Source of the DNA: G963665495 sp963667575
GTDB taxonomy: Bacteria; Desulfobacterota; Desulfovibrionia; Desulfovibrionales; Desulfovibrionaceae
Assembly (NCBI GenBank): GCA_963667575.2
Contig: CAXXHY010000004.1
Span: forward strand, 1-64,000
Direction: 5' to 3'
Length of the DNA stretch: 64,000 nt
Shown one piece after another: positions 29,173 to 36,441 of the stretch; within the stretch, counting starts at the first letter, position 1, and each line of letters begins with the position of its first letter. A model generated the notes under the pieces. That model made no database searches and had not been told where the DNA came from. It saw only the letters and a list, made by a program, of their open reading frames with translations. The position numbers and the translations under genes were made by a program.

Positions 29173-29895
29173 TCAGTTTTTGCCCTGGGCGTGTTTGAGG
29201 AGCAGTGAGGACAGCTGAAATTGCTGATTCCAGATGCTGAAATGTGCGGACATGGCTTTGTAGGCTGCATTTCCGTCTCGTTCTTCCACGGCTTTGACAA
29301 TGGCAACATGGTTGCGGTTGATGATGTCGAAACTTTCATGAAAATTGTGCAGCATGACCCGGCGTTGTCGCAAGACGTCCCGCGTAAGTACTGAAGAAAG
29401 GCTTTGAAACAGGATGATGGTGACAGGATTGCGCGTCATGGAGGCCAGCAACAAATGGAATTCGAAGTCGGCGTTCATGGTCTGGTTCGGCGTCTTTGGA
29501 TTCCAGCATGATATTGGTCAGGCGCCAGAGTTCGTTGACCTCTTCATCCGTGGCATTGATGGCGGCTTCCTGTGCGATGGAGCATTCCATGAGCTCGCGG
29601 GCTTTTTCAATGGTGTCGCAATTGATGAAGTTCAGCTGCATGGCGATTTCGAAATACAGCTGCACGAACATCGGCTTAGGCATTTCGATGAAAGTGCCCG
29701 AGCCCTGCACACGTTCGATGAATCCGAACTGTTCGAGAACCGCGAGAGCATCGCGGGAGTTTGGAACGCTGTACCTGGAGATTCTGAGCCAGGGTGCGTT
29801 CCGGAGGGAAGTTTCATTTTTCCGGATTTATCAAGAGTAACCTGTGTGAGGATGATCTTGATCAGGTCGATACTGGCCTCAATATGACTGGTCAT
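29173..29895 (-). CDS. GntR/FadR-subfamily (FCD) transcriptional regulator (frame interrupted)
   Basis: About 240 residues. The start MTSHIEASIDLIKIILTQVT is at 29895. The winged helix becomes canonical (KLPPERTLAQNLQVQRSKLR, ALAVLEQFGFIERVQGSG) after correcting one base near 29810-29770, and the FCD ligand-binding domain follows (CSIAQEAAINATDEEVNELW; NADFEFHLLLASMTRNPVTI; FHESFDIINRNHVAIVKAVE). A second break lies near 29485. It is downstream of the leftward split-transketolase operon and is likely its regulator, since TTGRTTAACCAA palindromes of the FCD-GntR type precede that operon. Confidence 0.83.
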
Positions 29896-30054
29896 GTGTT
29901 GTTGTGCTCAAGAAGATTAGAATTACTGCTTATGCTAAAAAAAACTAACGATTTCCCGTACGGTTAAGAAAATCATTTATCAGATAAGACCGACACGGGC
30001 AATTTATTCGTGACTGGTGTCGCGGCATAGCCGGATTGCAGGGAGTCTGGAAAA

Positions 30055-30093
30055 GGCTGTTTACCGCCAGCCGATGGATGTCGGTAAACAGCC
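30055..30093 (-). terminator. Terminator of the leftward split-transketolase operon
   Basis: GGCTGTTTACCG (30055-30066) pairs perfectly with CGGTAAACAGCC (30082-30093). On the minus strand the stem is followed by TTTT. Confidence 0.88.
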
Positions 30094-30121
30094 TTTGATC
30101 TGCGGCGTTGCAGGGTGGAGG

Positions 30122-31003
30122 TTATTCGATGCCGTTCAGCAGGTCGTAGCTGCGGATTACTTTGCTGTCGTCAAGACGGCCTTCGCCTCTGCCCGATGCA
30201 GCGGAAAACATCTGCCAGGCCACGGCGGCCATAGGCACGGCCGCATGATAACTGGCGCCGGTCTCGACCACGATGCTCAGGTCCTTGACAAAGATGTCCA
30301 CTGCGCTGGTCACCTCGGTGCTGTCGGAGATCAAGCGCGGTCCGCGATCACGGATCATCCAGCTGGACGCAGCAGAATCAGACACAACGTCCAGAACCAG
30401 CTCGAGATCGATACCGGCCTTTTTGGCCAGGGAAAAGGCTTCGCCCATGAGAGCGATGTGGGCCCCGCAGAACAGCTGGTTGATGGCTTTTACAGCTTCC
30501 CCTTGCCCGGATTCTTTGCCCACATGGTAGATGCGCTCGCCCAGAACCTCGAACAGCGGGAGTGTATCCGAGTAAGCATCATCGGTGGCTGCAGCCATGA
30601 TGGACAGCGAACCTTTTTCCGCACCAACAACGCCGCCGGATACGGGCGCGTCGATGAAACGTTTGCCTGCGTCCACAACACGCTGCCCGATTGCTTTGGC
30701 CTGTGCCGGCGGAATGGTGGCCATGAGCACGACCACTGCGCCTTCGGGCAGATATTCAACGGCCTTCTGAGTGAACAGGACATCCTCAGCCTGCTTCCCG
30801 TTGACCACCATGAGCACGATAAAGGAGGAATTCTTGCAGGCTTCTTCCAACGAACAGACCGGGGTGCCTGTTTTTTGATGCAGCGTTTCAACGGCGGTGG
30901 TGTTTATATCGATGCCGCGAACGTCGTATCCTTGAGCAACCAGATTATTGGCCATGTGCGTACCCATGGCTCCAAGGCCGACAAAAGTGACTGTTTGAGA
31001 CAT
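30122..31003 (-). CDS. HIBADH-family NAD(P)-dependent dehydrogenase
   Basis: An intact beta-hydroxyacid dehydrogenase of 293 residues: Rossmann motif VGLGAMGTHMANNLVAQGYD, substrate-binding FIDAPVSGGVVGAEKGSLSI and the catalytic lysine in GEAVKAINQL. The family includes 3-hydroxyisobutyrate, tartronate semialdehyde, L-threonate and sulfolactaldehyde reductases; sequence alone does not decide. The ATG at 31009 sits directly on AAGGA, while ATG 31003 has the proper 6-nt spacing, so I take 31003. Last gene of an operon with a GntP permease and a split transketolase, which argues for a sugar acid or similar C3/C4 hydroxyacid intermediate. Confidence 0.85.
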   Translation of the reverse strand: MSQTVTFVGLGAMGTHMANNLVAQGYDVRGIDINTTAVETLHQKTGTPVCSLEEACKNSSFIVLMVVNGKQAEDVLFTQKAVEYLPEGAVVVLMATIPPAQAKAIGQRVVDAGKRFIDAPVSGGVVGAEKGSLSIMAAATDDAYSDTLPLFEVLGERIYHVGKESGQGEAVKAINQLFCGAHIALMGEAFSLAKKAGIDLELVLDVVSDSAASSWMIRDRGPRLISDSTEVTSAVDIFVKDLSIVVETGASYHAAVPMAAVAWQMFSAASGRGEGRLDDSKVIRSYDLLNGIE

Positions 31004-31076
31004 GTTCATTCCTTATAGTAAGCTTGTTGTTTGCAGCCGATGTCCTGAGAGACGGCAGGTGAAACCTGCGGGGTCG

Positions 31077-32429
31077 TTAAAGTCCCGGCAGAATATTTGA
31101 AAATAAGCTCAGTATGTACACGACGATGAGTCCCGAGACTCCTGCGACGAATCCGCCCACGGACCATGTTTTGACGGTTTCCTTGACACTCATTCCTGCA
31201 AAGCGGCTGACGACCCAAAAGCCGGAATCATTGGGCATTGAGAGTCCGATGCCGCCGCAGCAGATAGCCAGTGAAACCAGCAGGGGGGACACTCCCAACG
31301 AGGCGGCCACAGGGCCGAGAATGGACGAAGTGGTCACCAGGGAGACCGTGGAGGACCCCAGCGCCAGGCGCAGAGTCTGGGCGAAGACAAAGCTCAGCAG
31401 CAGGATGGGCATGTTCAGCTCGCGCATGGTGCCGATGAGGTAATCGCCAATGCCTGCGGAATTGATGACGTTACCGAAAGATCCACCGGCGCCTGTTATC
31501 AGCAGGATCATGCCCGAAGCTTTGAACGCGTCCATGAAGGCTTCGCTTTGCGGCACTTTCATGTAGGGACGCAGAGCAAAGATGGCGAATATGACGCTGA
31601 TGAGCAAGGCGATATTCTTTTCTCCCAGAAATCCCAGGAAAATGGCCATGACGGTTCCTGGAAACATGATTTTTGCTACGGTGCCCAGGATGATCAGCAT
31701 GATGGGCAGCAGAATGACCAGAAAGGAGAGGCCTGCGGAGATGCCTTTGTCTTCGTTGAGCTCTTGTTCAAGGGTTTCCTGCTTTTCTTCGTCGGTCAGT
31801 TCATAGGCCGCCATTTTTCGCGTAATGAAAGGGCCGTACACCAGGGACGCCATGCCTACGCCAATGGCGGCTATAAGCAGGCCGTACAAGAAAAACAGAC
31901 CGAAATCCACCTGCATGTTTTCTGCGACAACCATTGGCGCCGGTGTGGGGATGACGATGCAGTACGCCGTGATAAGTCCTACGGATAAAGCCAGAACCAG
32001 GTGTGGATAAGGTACGCCTGTCCTGGTTGACAAGCGTTTGGTAATACCATTGAGGATGACGAAAGCGGCATCGAAAAATAAAGGGATGCCTACGACAAGT
32101 CCCGTACCTGACAGGGCGGCGGGAGTGCGTTTAGGACCGAAAAAAGCAACCATTGTGCCGGCAATTTTTGCGATGGCGCCGGAATGCTCCATCAGTTGCC
32201 CCAGTATGATGCCTAAAGCGACCAGAATACCGACCCCGGCCATTGTGTTCCCAAAACCTTTGGTGATCACGCCAGGTATGTCCTGAAGCGGGATTCCGAC
32301 TACAATACCGGTGCCGATGGCGACCAGCAGCAAGGCGAGAAACGCATCGCATTTAGCCCAGAGAATGAGTGCGAAAAGTACAAGCAACGATGCAATGAAG
32401 GTGACAAGTAACATTCCTCCGGTGAGCAT
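31077..32429 (-). CDS. GntP-family sugar-acid:proton symporter
   Basis: An intact 450-residue permease with about 12 to 14 hydrophobic segments (LLVTFIASLLVLFALILWAK; PHLVLALSVGLITAYCIVIP) and GntP-family features such as VGIPLFFDAAFVILNGITKR and ALGSSTVSLVTTSSILGPVA. Family members import gluconate, idonate or related hydroxyacids. The central cytoplasmic loop (LTDEEKQETLEQELNEDKG) is charged. GGGAGA lies 5 nt before the start. It lies in the operon between the dehydrogenase and the transketolase subunits and likely brings in their substrate. Confidence 0.88.
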   Translation of the reverse strand: MLTGGMLLVTFIASLLVLFALILWAKCDAFLALLLVAIGTGIVVGIPLQDIPGVITKGFGNTMAGVGILVALGIILGQLMEHSGAIAKIAGTMVAFFGPKRTPAALSGTGLVVGIPLFFDAAFVILNGITKRLSTRTGVPYPHLVLALSVGLITAYCIVIPTPAPMVVAENMQVDFGLFFLYGLLIAAIGVGMASLVYGPFITRKMAAYELTDEEKQETLEQELNEDKGISAGLSFLVILLPIMLIILGTVAKIMFPGTVMAIFLGFLGEKNIALLISVIFAIFALRPYMKVPQSEAFMDAFKASGMILLITGAGGSFGNVINSAGIGDYLIGTMRELNMPILLLSFVFAQTLRLALGSSTVSLVTTSSILGPVAASLGVSPLLVSLAICCGGIGLSMPNDSGFWVVSRFAGMSVKETVKTWSVGGFVAGVSGLIVVYILSLFSNILPGL

Positions 32430-32576
32430 AATATCTCCCTATCAGTCGAGGTTTAACGTAAAAAACTCCTCCTCTCCCAAGCCGGAACACTCCCGGCAAA
32501 TGTGAGACGTGCTGATTTTGCGGATGCGCGACATCAGCCGCGCATCCAGTTTGTTGTATGGTTCTGTTTGCGCATA

Positions 32577-33566
32577 TTATTCGGAAAGCCAGCCGCTGAT
32601 CTGGCTGGTGACCATTTTGCTGGAAATTCCGTAGCGGTCATGAAGTGTGGGAAGCGCTCCAGCATCAAGAAAACGGTCCGGCAGACCGATCTGGCGGAAT
32701 TTGCATGCTATGCCCTTGTTCAGGAGCAGGGCGGCCACGGCCTCTCCGAGTCCTCCGATCACCGTGTGGTTTTCGGCAACGACAACCAGTTTGTAGTTTT
32801 TGGACGCTTCATCCAGAATGGTTTCCGCATCCAGGGGTTTGATGGTGGGCGAATGCAGGATGGTTGCGCTGATGCCCTGTTCGGCCAGATTTTTGGCGGC
32901 CTGGACTGCGCGCATGGTCATGAGTCCTGCCGAGATGATCAGAACGTCCTGTCCTTGTTTCAGCACGGAGGCCTTGCCGACGGTGAACCGATAATCCGGG
33001 AATTCATCCAGTACGACAGGCACGTTGCCGCGCAGCAGGCGCATGTATACCGGCCCCTGCCATTCGTAGATCGCAGGTACGGCCTGTTCCACGTCGATGG
33101 CGTCACACGGGTCGATGATTGTCAGGTTAGGCATGCCGCGAAAAATGGCGATGTCCTCTGTGGCCTGGTGACTGGGGCCGTATCCGGTGGTGAGACCGGG
33201 CAGAGCGCAAGCGATTTTAACATTGAGCTTTTCTTCGGCAATGGCCAGTGTGATGAAGTCGTAGGCGCGTCTGGAAGCAAACACCGCGTATGTTGTGACG
33301 AAAGGAGTGAAGCCTTCGCGGGCCATGCCAGCGGCGGACATCATCAACAACTGTTCCGCCATGCCCATCTCATAGAAACGGTCGGGAAACTTTTCAGCGA
33401 AAATATGCAGATCGGTATATTTTGAAAGATCCGCTGTCATGCCGACGACATCGGGGTGGTTTTCGGCCAGATCGCAGAGGGCGTAGCCAAACGGAGCCTT
33501 TTGTGTGGCCTGCCCTTCTTCGGCGATGGAGGCGATCATTGCGGACGTCGTAAGTTTTTTTGCCAT
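32577..33566 (-). CDS. Transketolase, C-terminal subunit
   Basis: An intact 329-residue split transketolase half carrying the pyrimidine-binding and C-terminal domains. Features are TQKAPFGYALCDLAENHPDV, FPDRFYEMGMAEQLLMMSAA (the glutamate that activates ThDP is in the G-M-A-E-Q region) and TTGYGPSHQATEDIAIFRGM. It pairs with the N-terminal half just upstream (13 bp gap) to form an active enzyme that moves two-carbon ketol units. GAGGGATC precedes the start. Confidence 0.9.
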   Translation of the reverse strand: MAKKLTTSAMIASIAEEGQATQKAPFGYALCDLAENHPDVVGMTADLSKYTDLHIFAEKFPDRFYEMGMAEQLLMMSAAGMAREGFTPFVTTYAVFASRRAYDFITLAIAEEKLNVKIACALPGLTTGYGPSHQATEDIAIFRGMPNLTIIDPCDAIDVEQAVPAIYEWQGPVYMRLLRGNVPVVLDEFPDYRFTVGKASVLKQGQDVLIISAGLMTMRAVQAAKNLAEQGISATILHSPTIKPLDAETILDEASKNYKLVVVAENHTVIGGLGEAVAALLLNKGIACKFRQIGLPDRFLDAGALPTLHDRYGISSKMVTSQISGWLSE

Positions 33567-33579
33567 TTTTCGATCCCTC

Positions 33580-34410
33580 TTATTTTTCCAGTTGTGCCAA
33601 GGCTAGTTGCCATTCGTGCTCGTCCACACGAATGAAATGTGTCTTTTCGCGTGTTTCCAGGAATTTGACACCGCGTCCCATGAGGGTGTCGCAAATGATG
33701 ATGCGGGGGGTGGGTTCGGGGTAGTTGCGGGCGTTGTCAAAAGCTTCCACAAGTGCGGCAAGATCGTTGCCGTTGACACGCTGCACATACCAGCCGAAAG
33801 CTTCGAATTTGGCTCCTACCGGTTCGGTAGCAAGGACTTCCTGGGAATCTCCGTCGGCTTGCTGGCGGTTGATATCCACCAGGGCAATGAGGTTGTCGAG
33901 CTTGTAGTGAGGAGCAGAAAGGGCTGCTTCCCAGGTTGACCCTTCGTCCAGTTCTCCGTCACCGAAAAGGTTGTAGACAAAAGACGATGATTTTTTACGT
34001 TTCAGGCCCAAAGCCATTCCAACTGCTATTCCAAGACCGTGGCCGAGAGAGCCTCCGGTGATTTCCATGCCCGGCGTGTAAGCCGCCATCCCGGACATGG
34101 GCAGCCGACTGTCATCTGTCCCGTATTCTTCGATATCTTCCTTTTTGAGAATACCGGCTTCGATAAGAGCCGCGTACAGACCAATGGCCGAGTGCCCGAT
34201 GGAGAGCAGAAAGCGGTCACGCCCTTCCCATTCGGGGTCTTCCGGTTTGTAGTTGAGTGCGTGAAAGTAGGCGACGGCAAGGAGATCCGCCAGATCAAGG
34301 GCCTGGCCAATGTAGCCTTGCCCTTGAACTTCACCCATCAACAGGGCGTTGCGGCGGATGGCATAGGCGTGCTCACGTAGCTGGGAAATCAGTTCACTGT
34401 CGAGCGTCAT
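33580..34410 (-). CDS. Transketolase, N-terminal subunit
   Basis: An intact 276-residue half that binds the ThDP pyrophosphate: FHALNYKPEDPEWEGRDRFL, ITGGSLGHGLGIAVGMALGL and the GDG...N motif in LFGDGELDEGSTWEAALSAP. Split transketolases of this kind occur in dedicated catabolic clusters as well as in central metabolism; here the partners (permease, dehydrogenase, GntR regulator) point to catabolism. First gene of the leftward operon; GAGG is 6 nt upstream of the start. Two operator-like palindromes lie within 180 bp upstream. Confidence 0.9.
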   Translation of the reverse strand: MTLDSELISQLREHAYAIRRNALLMGEVQGQGYIGQALDLADLLAVAYFHALNYKPEDPEWEGRDRFLLSIGHSAIGLYAALIEAGILKKEDIEEYGTDDSRLPMSGMAAYTPGMEITGGSLGHGLGIAVGMALGLKRKKSSSFVYNLFGDGELDEGSTWEAALSAPHYKLDNLIALVDINRQQADGDSQEVLATEPVGAKFEAFGWYVQRVNGNDLAALVEAFDNARNYPEPTPRIIICDTLMGRGVKFLETREKTHFIRVDEHEWQLALAQLEK

Positions 34411-34448
34411 GATATACCTCGCGGTTGAAAAGTAGTGTTTTCTTCAAA

Positions 34449-34460
34449 TTGATTAACCAA
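34449..34460. promoter_or_regulatory. Putative GntR operator 1
   Basis: TTGATTAACCAA, 39 bp upstream of the transketolase start. One half-site departs by one base from the perfect palindrome of operator 2. FadR-subfamily GntR proteins bind T-N-G-T-N-N-N-A-C-N-A-type palindromes. Confidence 0.55.
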
Positions 34461-34577
34461 TGTCGGAGTGAAATAAATCAAATTTGAGTAATTGCGTCAA
34501 TTTAATTTTTTTATCAAATAAAAATAGCATTTTATGCAACAAAAAAGAACGGAGGTATTTTTAAGCTTGCTCTCAAT

Positions 34578-34589
34578 TTGGTTAACCAA
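34578..34589. promoter_or_regulatory. Putative GntR operator 2
   Basis: TTGGTTAACCAA, a perfect 12-bp palindrome 168 bp upstream of the transketolase start, sharing 11 of 12 bases with operator 1 (129 bp apart). An overlapping CCAATATTGG palindrome adjoins it. Confidence 0.6.
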
Positions 34590-35062
34590 TATTGGATATT
34601 TATTCAGGCTGCTTTACTAATGCTAATTATATCAAGATATTATCTTTTAAAATCTCAAGCTGGAAAATAGTGTGCATTCAAGGGAATGGTTTAATTGAAA
34701 AGACGATTGGCTCAAAAATATATTTTTAATATGCTAATTATTTTTTATAACATACTTATTTAATAAAGTTATTTTTTAGTTTGCTGGGAATGTGGGCTGG
34801 ATCTTGAAAGGAAAATATTATTGGTTGATCAATTCTTTGCAGCAGAAAAGTGAGCGCAGAACAGTCTGCCCTTGGGCAGAATCCCCTGTTCTTGTGTGTT
34901 GATGCGGGATTTGCGGACCCTGCGAAGCTGTCCTGAGAAAAAAAGGCCCGCAAGAAAAAAAATTGTAAACCTTTTGCAACCTCCGCGCGTCGTATATTTC
35001 AAATGCAGATGATAATTTGCAAGAGCAAGTGGCGGAAATAAAATTTACTTATGAACGGAACA
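34590..35062. other. AT-rich intergenic region between operator 2 and the peptide array
   Basis: Strongly AT-rich to about 34790, then mixed. It must hold the promoter of the peptide genes, but no clear -35/-10 or -24/-12 pair at good spacing was found. A 65-codon minus-strand frame (34756-34953) has no ribosome-binding site and no resemblance to known proteins. Confidence 0.4.
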
Positions 35063-35078
35063 AAAAGGAGACATTTCA

Positions 35079-35156
35079 ATGCAAGTCAAAACTGATGTAA
35101 AATCCGGTGCAGGTTCTCTCAGGGAAACTTTCGGCTGGAAGGGCAACGATCATTAG
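35079..35156 (+). CDS. Tandem 25-residue peptide 1
   Basis: First member of an array of five micropeptide genes. It reads MQVKTDVKSGAGSL, then RETFGWKGNDH. AAAAAGGAG lies 8 nt before the ATG. Its C-terminus (NDH) departs from the GGDG of copies 2, 3 and 5, and T15 is replaced by R. It has no signal peptide and no cysteine. The N-terminal ten residues are charged and constant, while the end is Gly-rich around an invariant F-G-W-K-G, a layout that recalls leader/core RiPP precursors; no modifying enzyme is adjacent, so function is unknown. Confidence 0.8.
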   Translation: MQVKTDVKSGAGSLRETFGWKGNDH

Positions 35157-35216
35157 TTCTCAAATATGGATGAGTCGTTTGTTGTATTCGCCAACAACTT
35201 GAAAGGACAAAATACC

Positions 35217-35294
35217 ATGCAAGTAAGAACAGATGTTAAATCCGGTGCCAGCTCTCTTACAGATACCTTTGGCTGGAAGGGCGGCGACGGTTAG
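35217..35294 (+). CDS. Tandem 25-residue peptide 2
   Basis: Reads MQVRTDVKSGASSL, then TDTFGWKGGDG, with a GAAAGGA ribosome-binding site. Compared with copy 3, eleven codons differ only synonymously and two by conservative changes (R/K and D/N), which shows that the protein sequence is what has been kept. The spacer before it (60 bp) contains a short GTTGT...ACAAC hairpin but no gene. Confidence 0.82.
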   Translation: MQVRTDVKSGASSLTDTFGWKGGDG

Positions 35295-35355
35295 TCGGCG
35301 AATTCGTGACCAGAAAATTTTTTGCTCAGTAACGGTTTGAAAAGGAGAATTTGCA

Positions 35356-35433
35356 ATGCAAGTCAAGACCAATGTCAAATCCGGCGCAAGCTCCCTTACC
35401 GACACCTTTGGTTGGAAGGGCGGAGACGGCTAG
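35356..35433 (+). CDS. Tandem 25-residue peptide 3
   Basis: Reads MQVKTNVKSGASSL, then TDTFGWKGGDG, with AAAAGGAG upstream. It differs from copy 2 by two conservative residues only. The start-to-start distance is 139 bp, as between all neighbours (136-139). Confidence 0.82.
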   Translation: MQVKTNVKSGASSLTDTFGWKGGDG

Positions 35434-35494
35434 AGTTCACAGGGTAGCAGCTACCTGGTTTTCTCTTCGACTGTAACCCAATGGAGTCACAGCC

Positions 35495-35572
35495 ATGAAA
35501 GTGAGAACCCATGTGAAGTCCGGTGCCGGATCTCTTACCGAGAGGTTTGGCTGGAAAGGCGGCTGCGGCTAA
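35495..35572 (+). CDS. Tandem 25-residue peptide 4 (cysteine variant)
   Basis: Reads MKVRTHVKSGAGSL, then TERFGWKGGCG. It is the only copy with a cysteine (in place of the aspartate of GGDG), with K at position 2 and H at 6. The ribosome-binding site (ATGGAGTCACAGCC) is weaker than in the other copies, and it ends in TAA instead of TAG. It may have a distinct role or be diverging. Confidence 0.78.
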   Translation: MKVRTHVKSGAGSLTERFGWKGGCG

Positions 35573-35630
35573 ATTGCCTGACAGGGCAGAGTTCGTACTC
35601 TATCAACCGCGAAATTCAGGAGCAAGGATC

Positions 35631-35708
35631 ATGCAAGTTAGAACTGATGTAAAGTCCGGTTCCGGCTCAATGGTCGACACCTTCGGCTGGAAGGGCGGCG
35701 ACGGCTAG
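35631..35708 (+). CDS. Tandem 25-residue peptide 5
   Basis: Reads MQVRTDVKSGSGSM, then VDTFGWKGGDG. An AGGAGCAAGGATC ribosome-binding region precedes it. It is the last copy; a strong terminator begins 16 bp after the stop, so the five genes probably form one transcript. Confidence 0.82.
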   Translation: MQVRTDVKSGSGSMVDTFGWKGGDG

Positions 35709-35723
35709 ACGGATTCAATCTTT

Positions 35724-35763
35724 CAGGGCAGGGAGTGCATACGCATCCCTGCCCTGTTGTTTT
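35724..35763 (+). terminator. Terminator of the peptide array
   Basis: CAGGGCAGGGAGTGC (35724-35738) pairs with GCATCCCTGCCCTG (35743-35756) with one bulged base, followed by TTGTTTTG. Confidence 0.88.
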
Positions 35764-35766
35764 GTG

Positions 35767-36100
35767 AGTAATGGGTCAGACTTGAGCTGAGAGTTATCCT
35801 TTTTCCCGGATGCGTACGCCCGGTGTTGCAGCAGGCCAGCCAGGCGTCCAAGTCCGTTTGCAATCCCTCCAATGCGTGGAAAATCTTTTTCCTGAAAGCA
35901 TCCTGGTACAATTCATCCAATATCGTTTTCTTGAAGCGCTCGCAGATACCGTTTGTCTGCGGATGTCTCGCTTTGGTCTTGGTGTGTTCGATGCCACAGT
36001 ATCCAAGAAAGAGCTGATACTCATGCGTCTCAGTCCGGCCACAATATTCGGTTTCCCCCAATCCATAAGGATGCGCAATCTCGCCATTTGCTGCTGAAGG
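35767..36100 (-). pseudogene. Truncated IS481-like element (transposase remnant)
   Basis: The frame holds the C-terminal part of a DDE transposase (QLFLGYCGIEHTKTKARHPQ; NGICERFKKTILDELYQDAF), clearly homologous to the intact transposase at 60306-61346. The element's terminal repeat survives at 35773-35795 (GGGTCAGACTTGAGCTGAGA), but the last 30 or so codons between it and the rest, the N-terminal two-thirds and the other end are lost. It abuts the terminator of the peptide array, so an insertion here may have cut away neighbouring genes. Confidence 0.8.
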
Positions 36101-36441
36101 TTAGTGAGGCAGAGTCCGTATGGCGCATTGTTCGTCCTGTACTCTGCTTGCTCTTCTCTGTTGGCTGGCGCTTAGGGGAGAGTGGTTGATAACGCAACGC
36201 CCGTAGGCTTTGTCGTTTCAACACACGCGCCAAACACTCCTGTTAATCCACACGACGCGAAACCAGCCCCTAATAATGCCTTATTCTATGGTGTCTTTGC
36301 AAAATAATAAGATCAATATTACAAAACGTTGCTTTACTTCTAATAAATTATATATAAAAAATATATTAGTTAAATGCATAAATATCTAAAATTTAAATAA
36401 AAAAACTATTATTTCAAGCGCAATTACGGGGAAAATACGTA
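36101..36441. other. Gap between IS remnant and exported protein gene
   Basis: The first 150 bp are GC-balanced with a minus-strand frame (36030-36233) that resembles nothing certain; from 36290 the sequence becomes very AT-rich and leads into the next gene. No gene called. Confidence 0.4.

Larger units (their letters stand above)
35063..35708 (+). repeat. Five-unit peptide-gene array with a period of about 138 bp
   Basis: Start codons at 35079, 35217, 35356, 35495 and 35631. Invariant residues across all five are M1, V3, T5, V7, K8, S9, G10, S13, F18, G19, W20, K21 and G22. Spacers are about equal in length but far less similar than the coding parts, as expected for an old tandem duplication under selection for the peptide. 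Confidence 0.85.

Noticed and set aside
34756..34953. 65-codon minus-strand ORF before the peptide array
   Set aside because: No ribosome-binding site, no resemblance to known proteins, and it lies in the probable promoter region.
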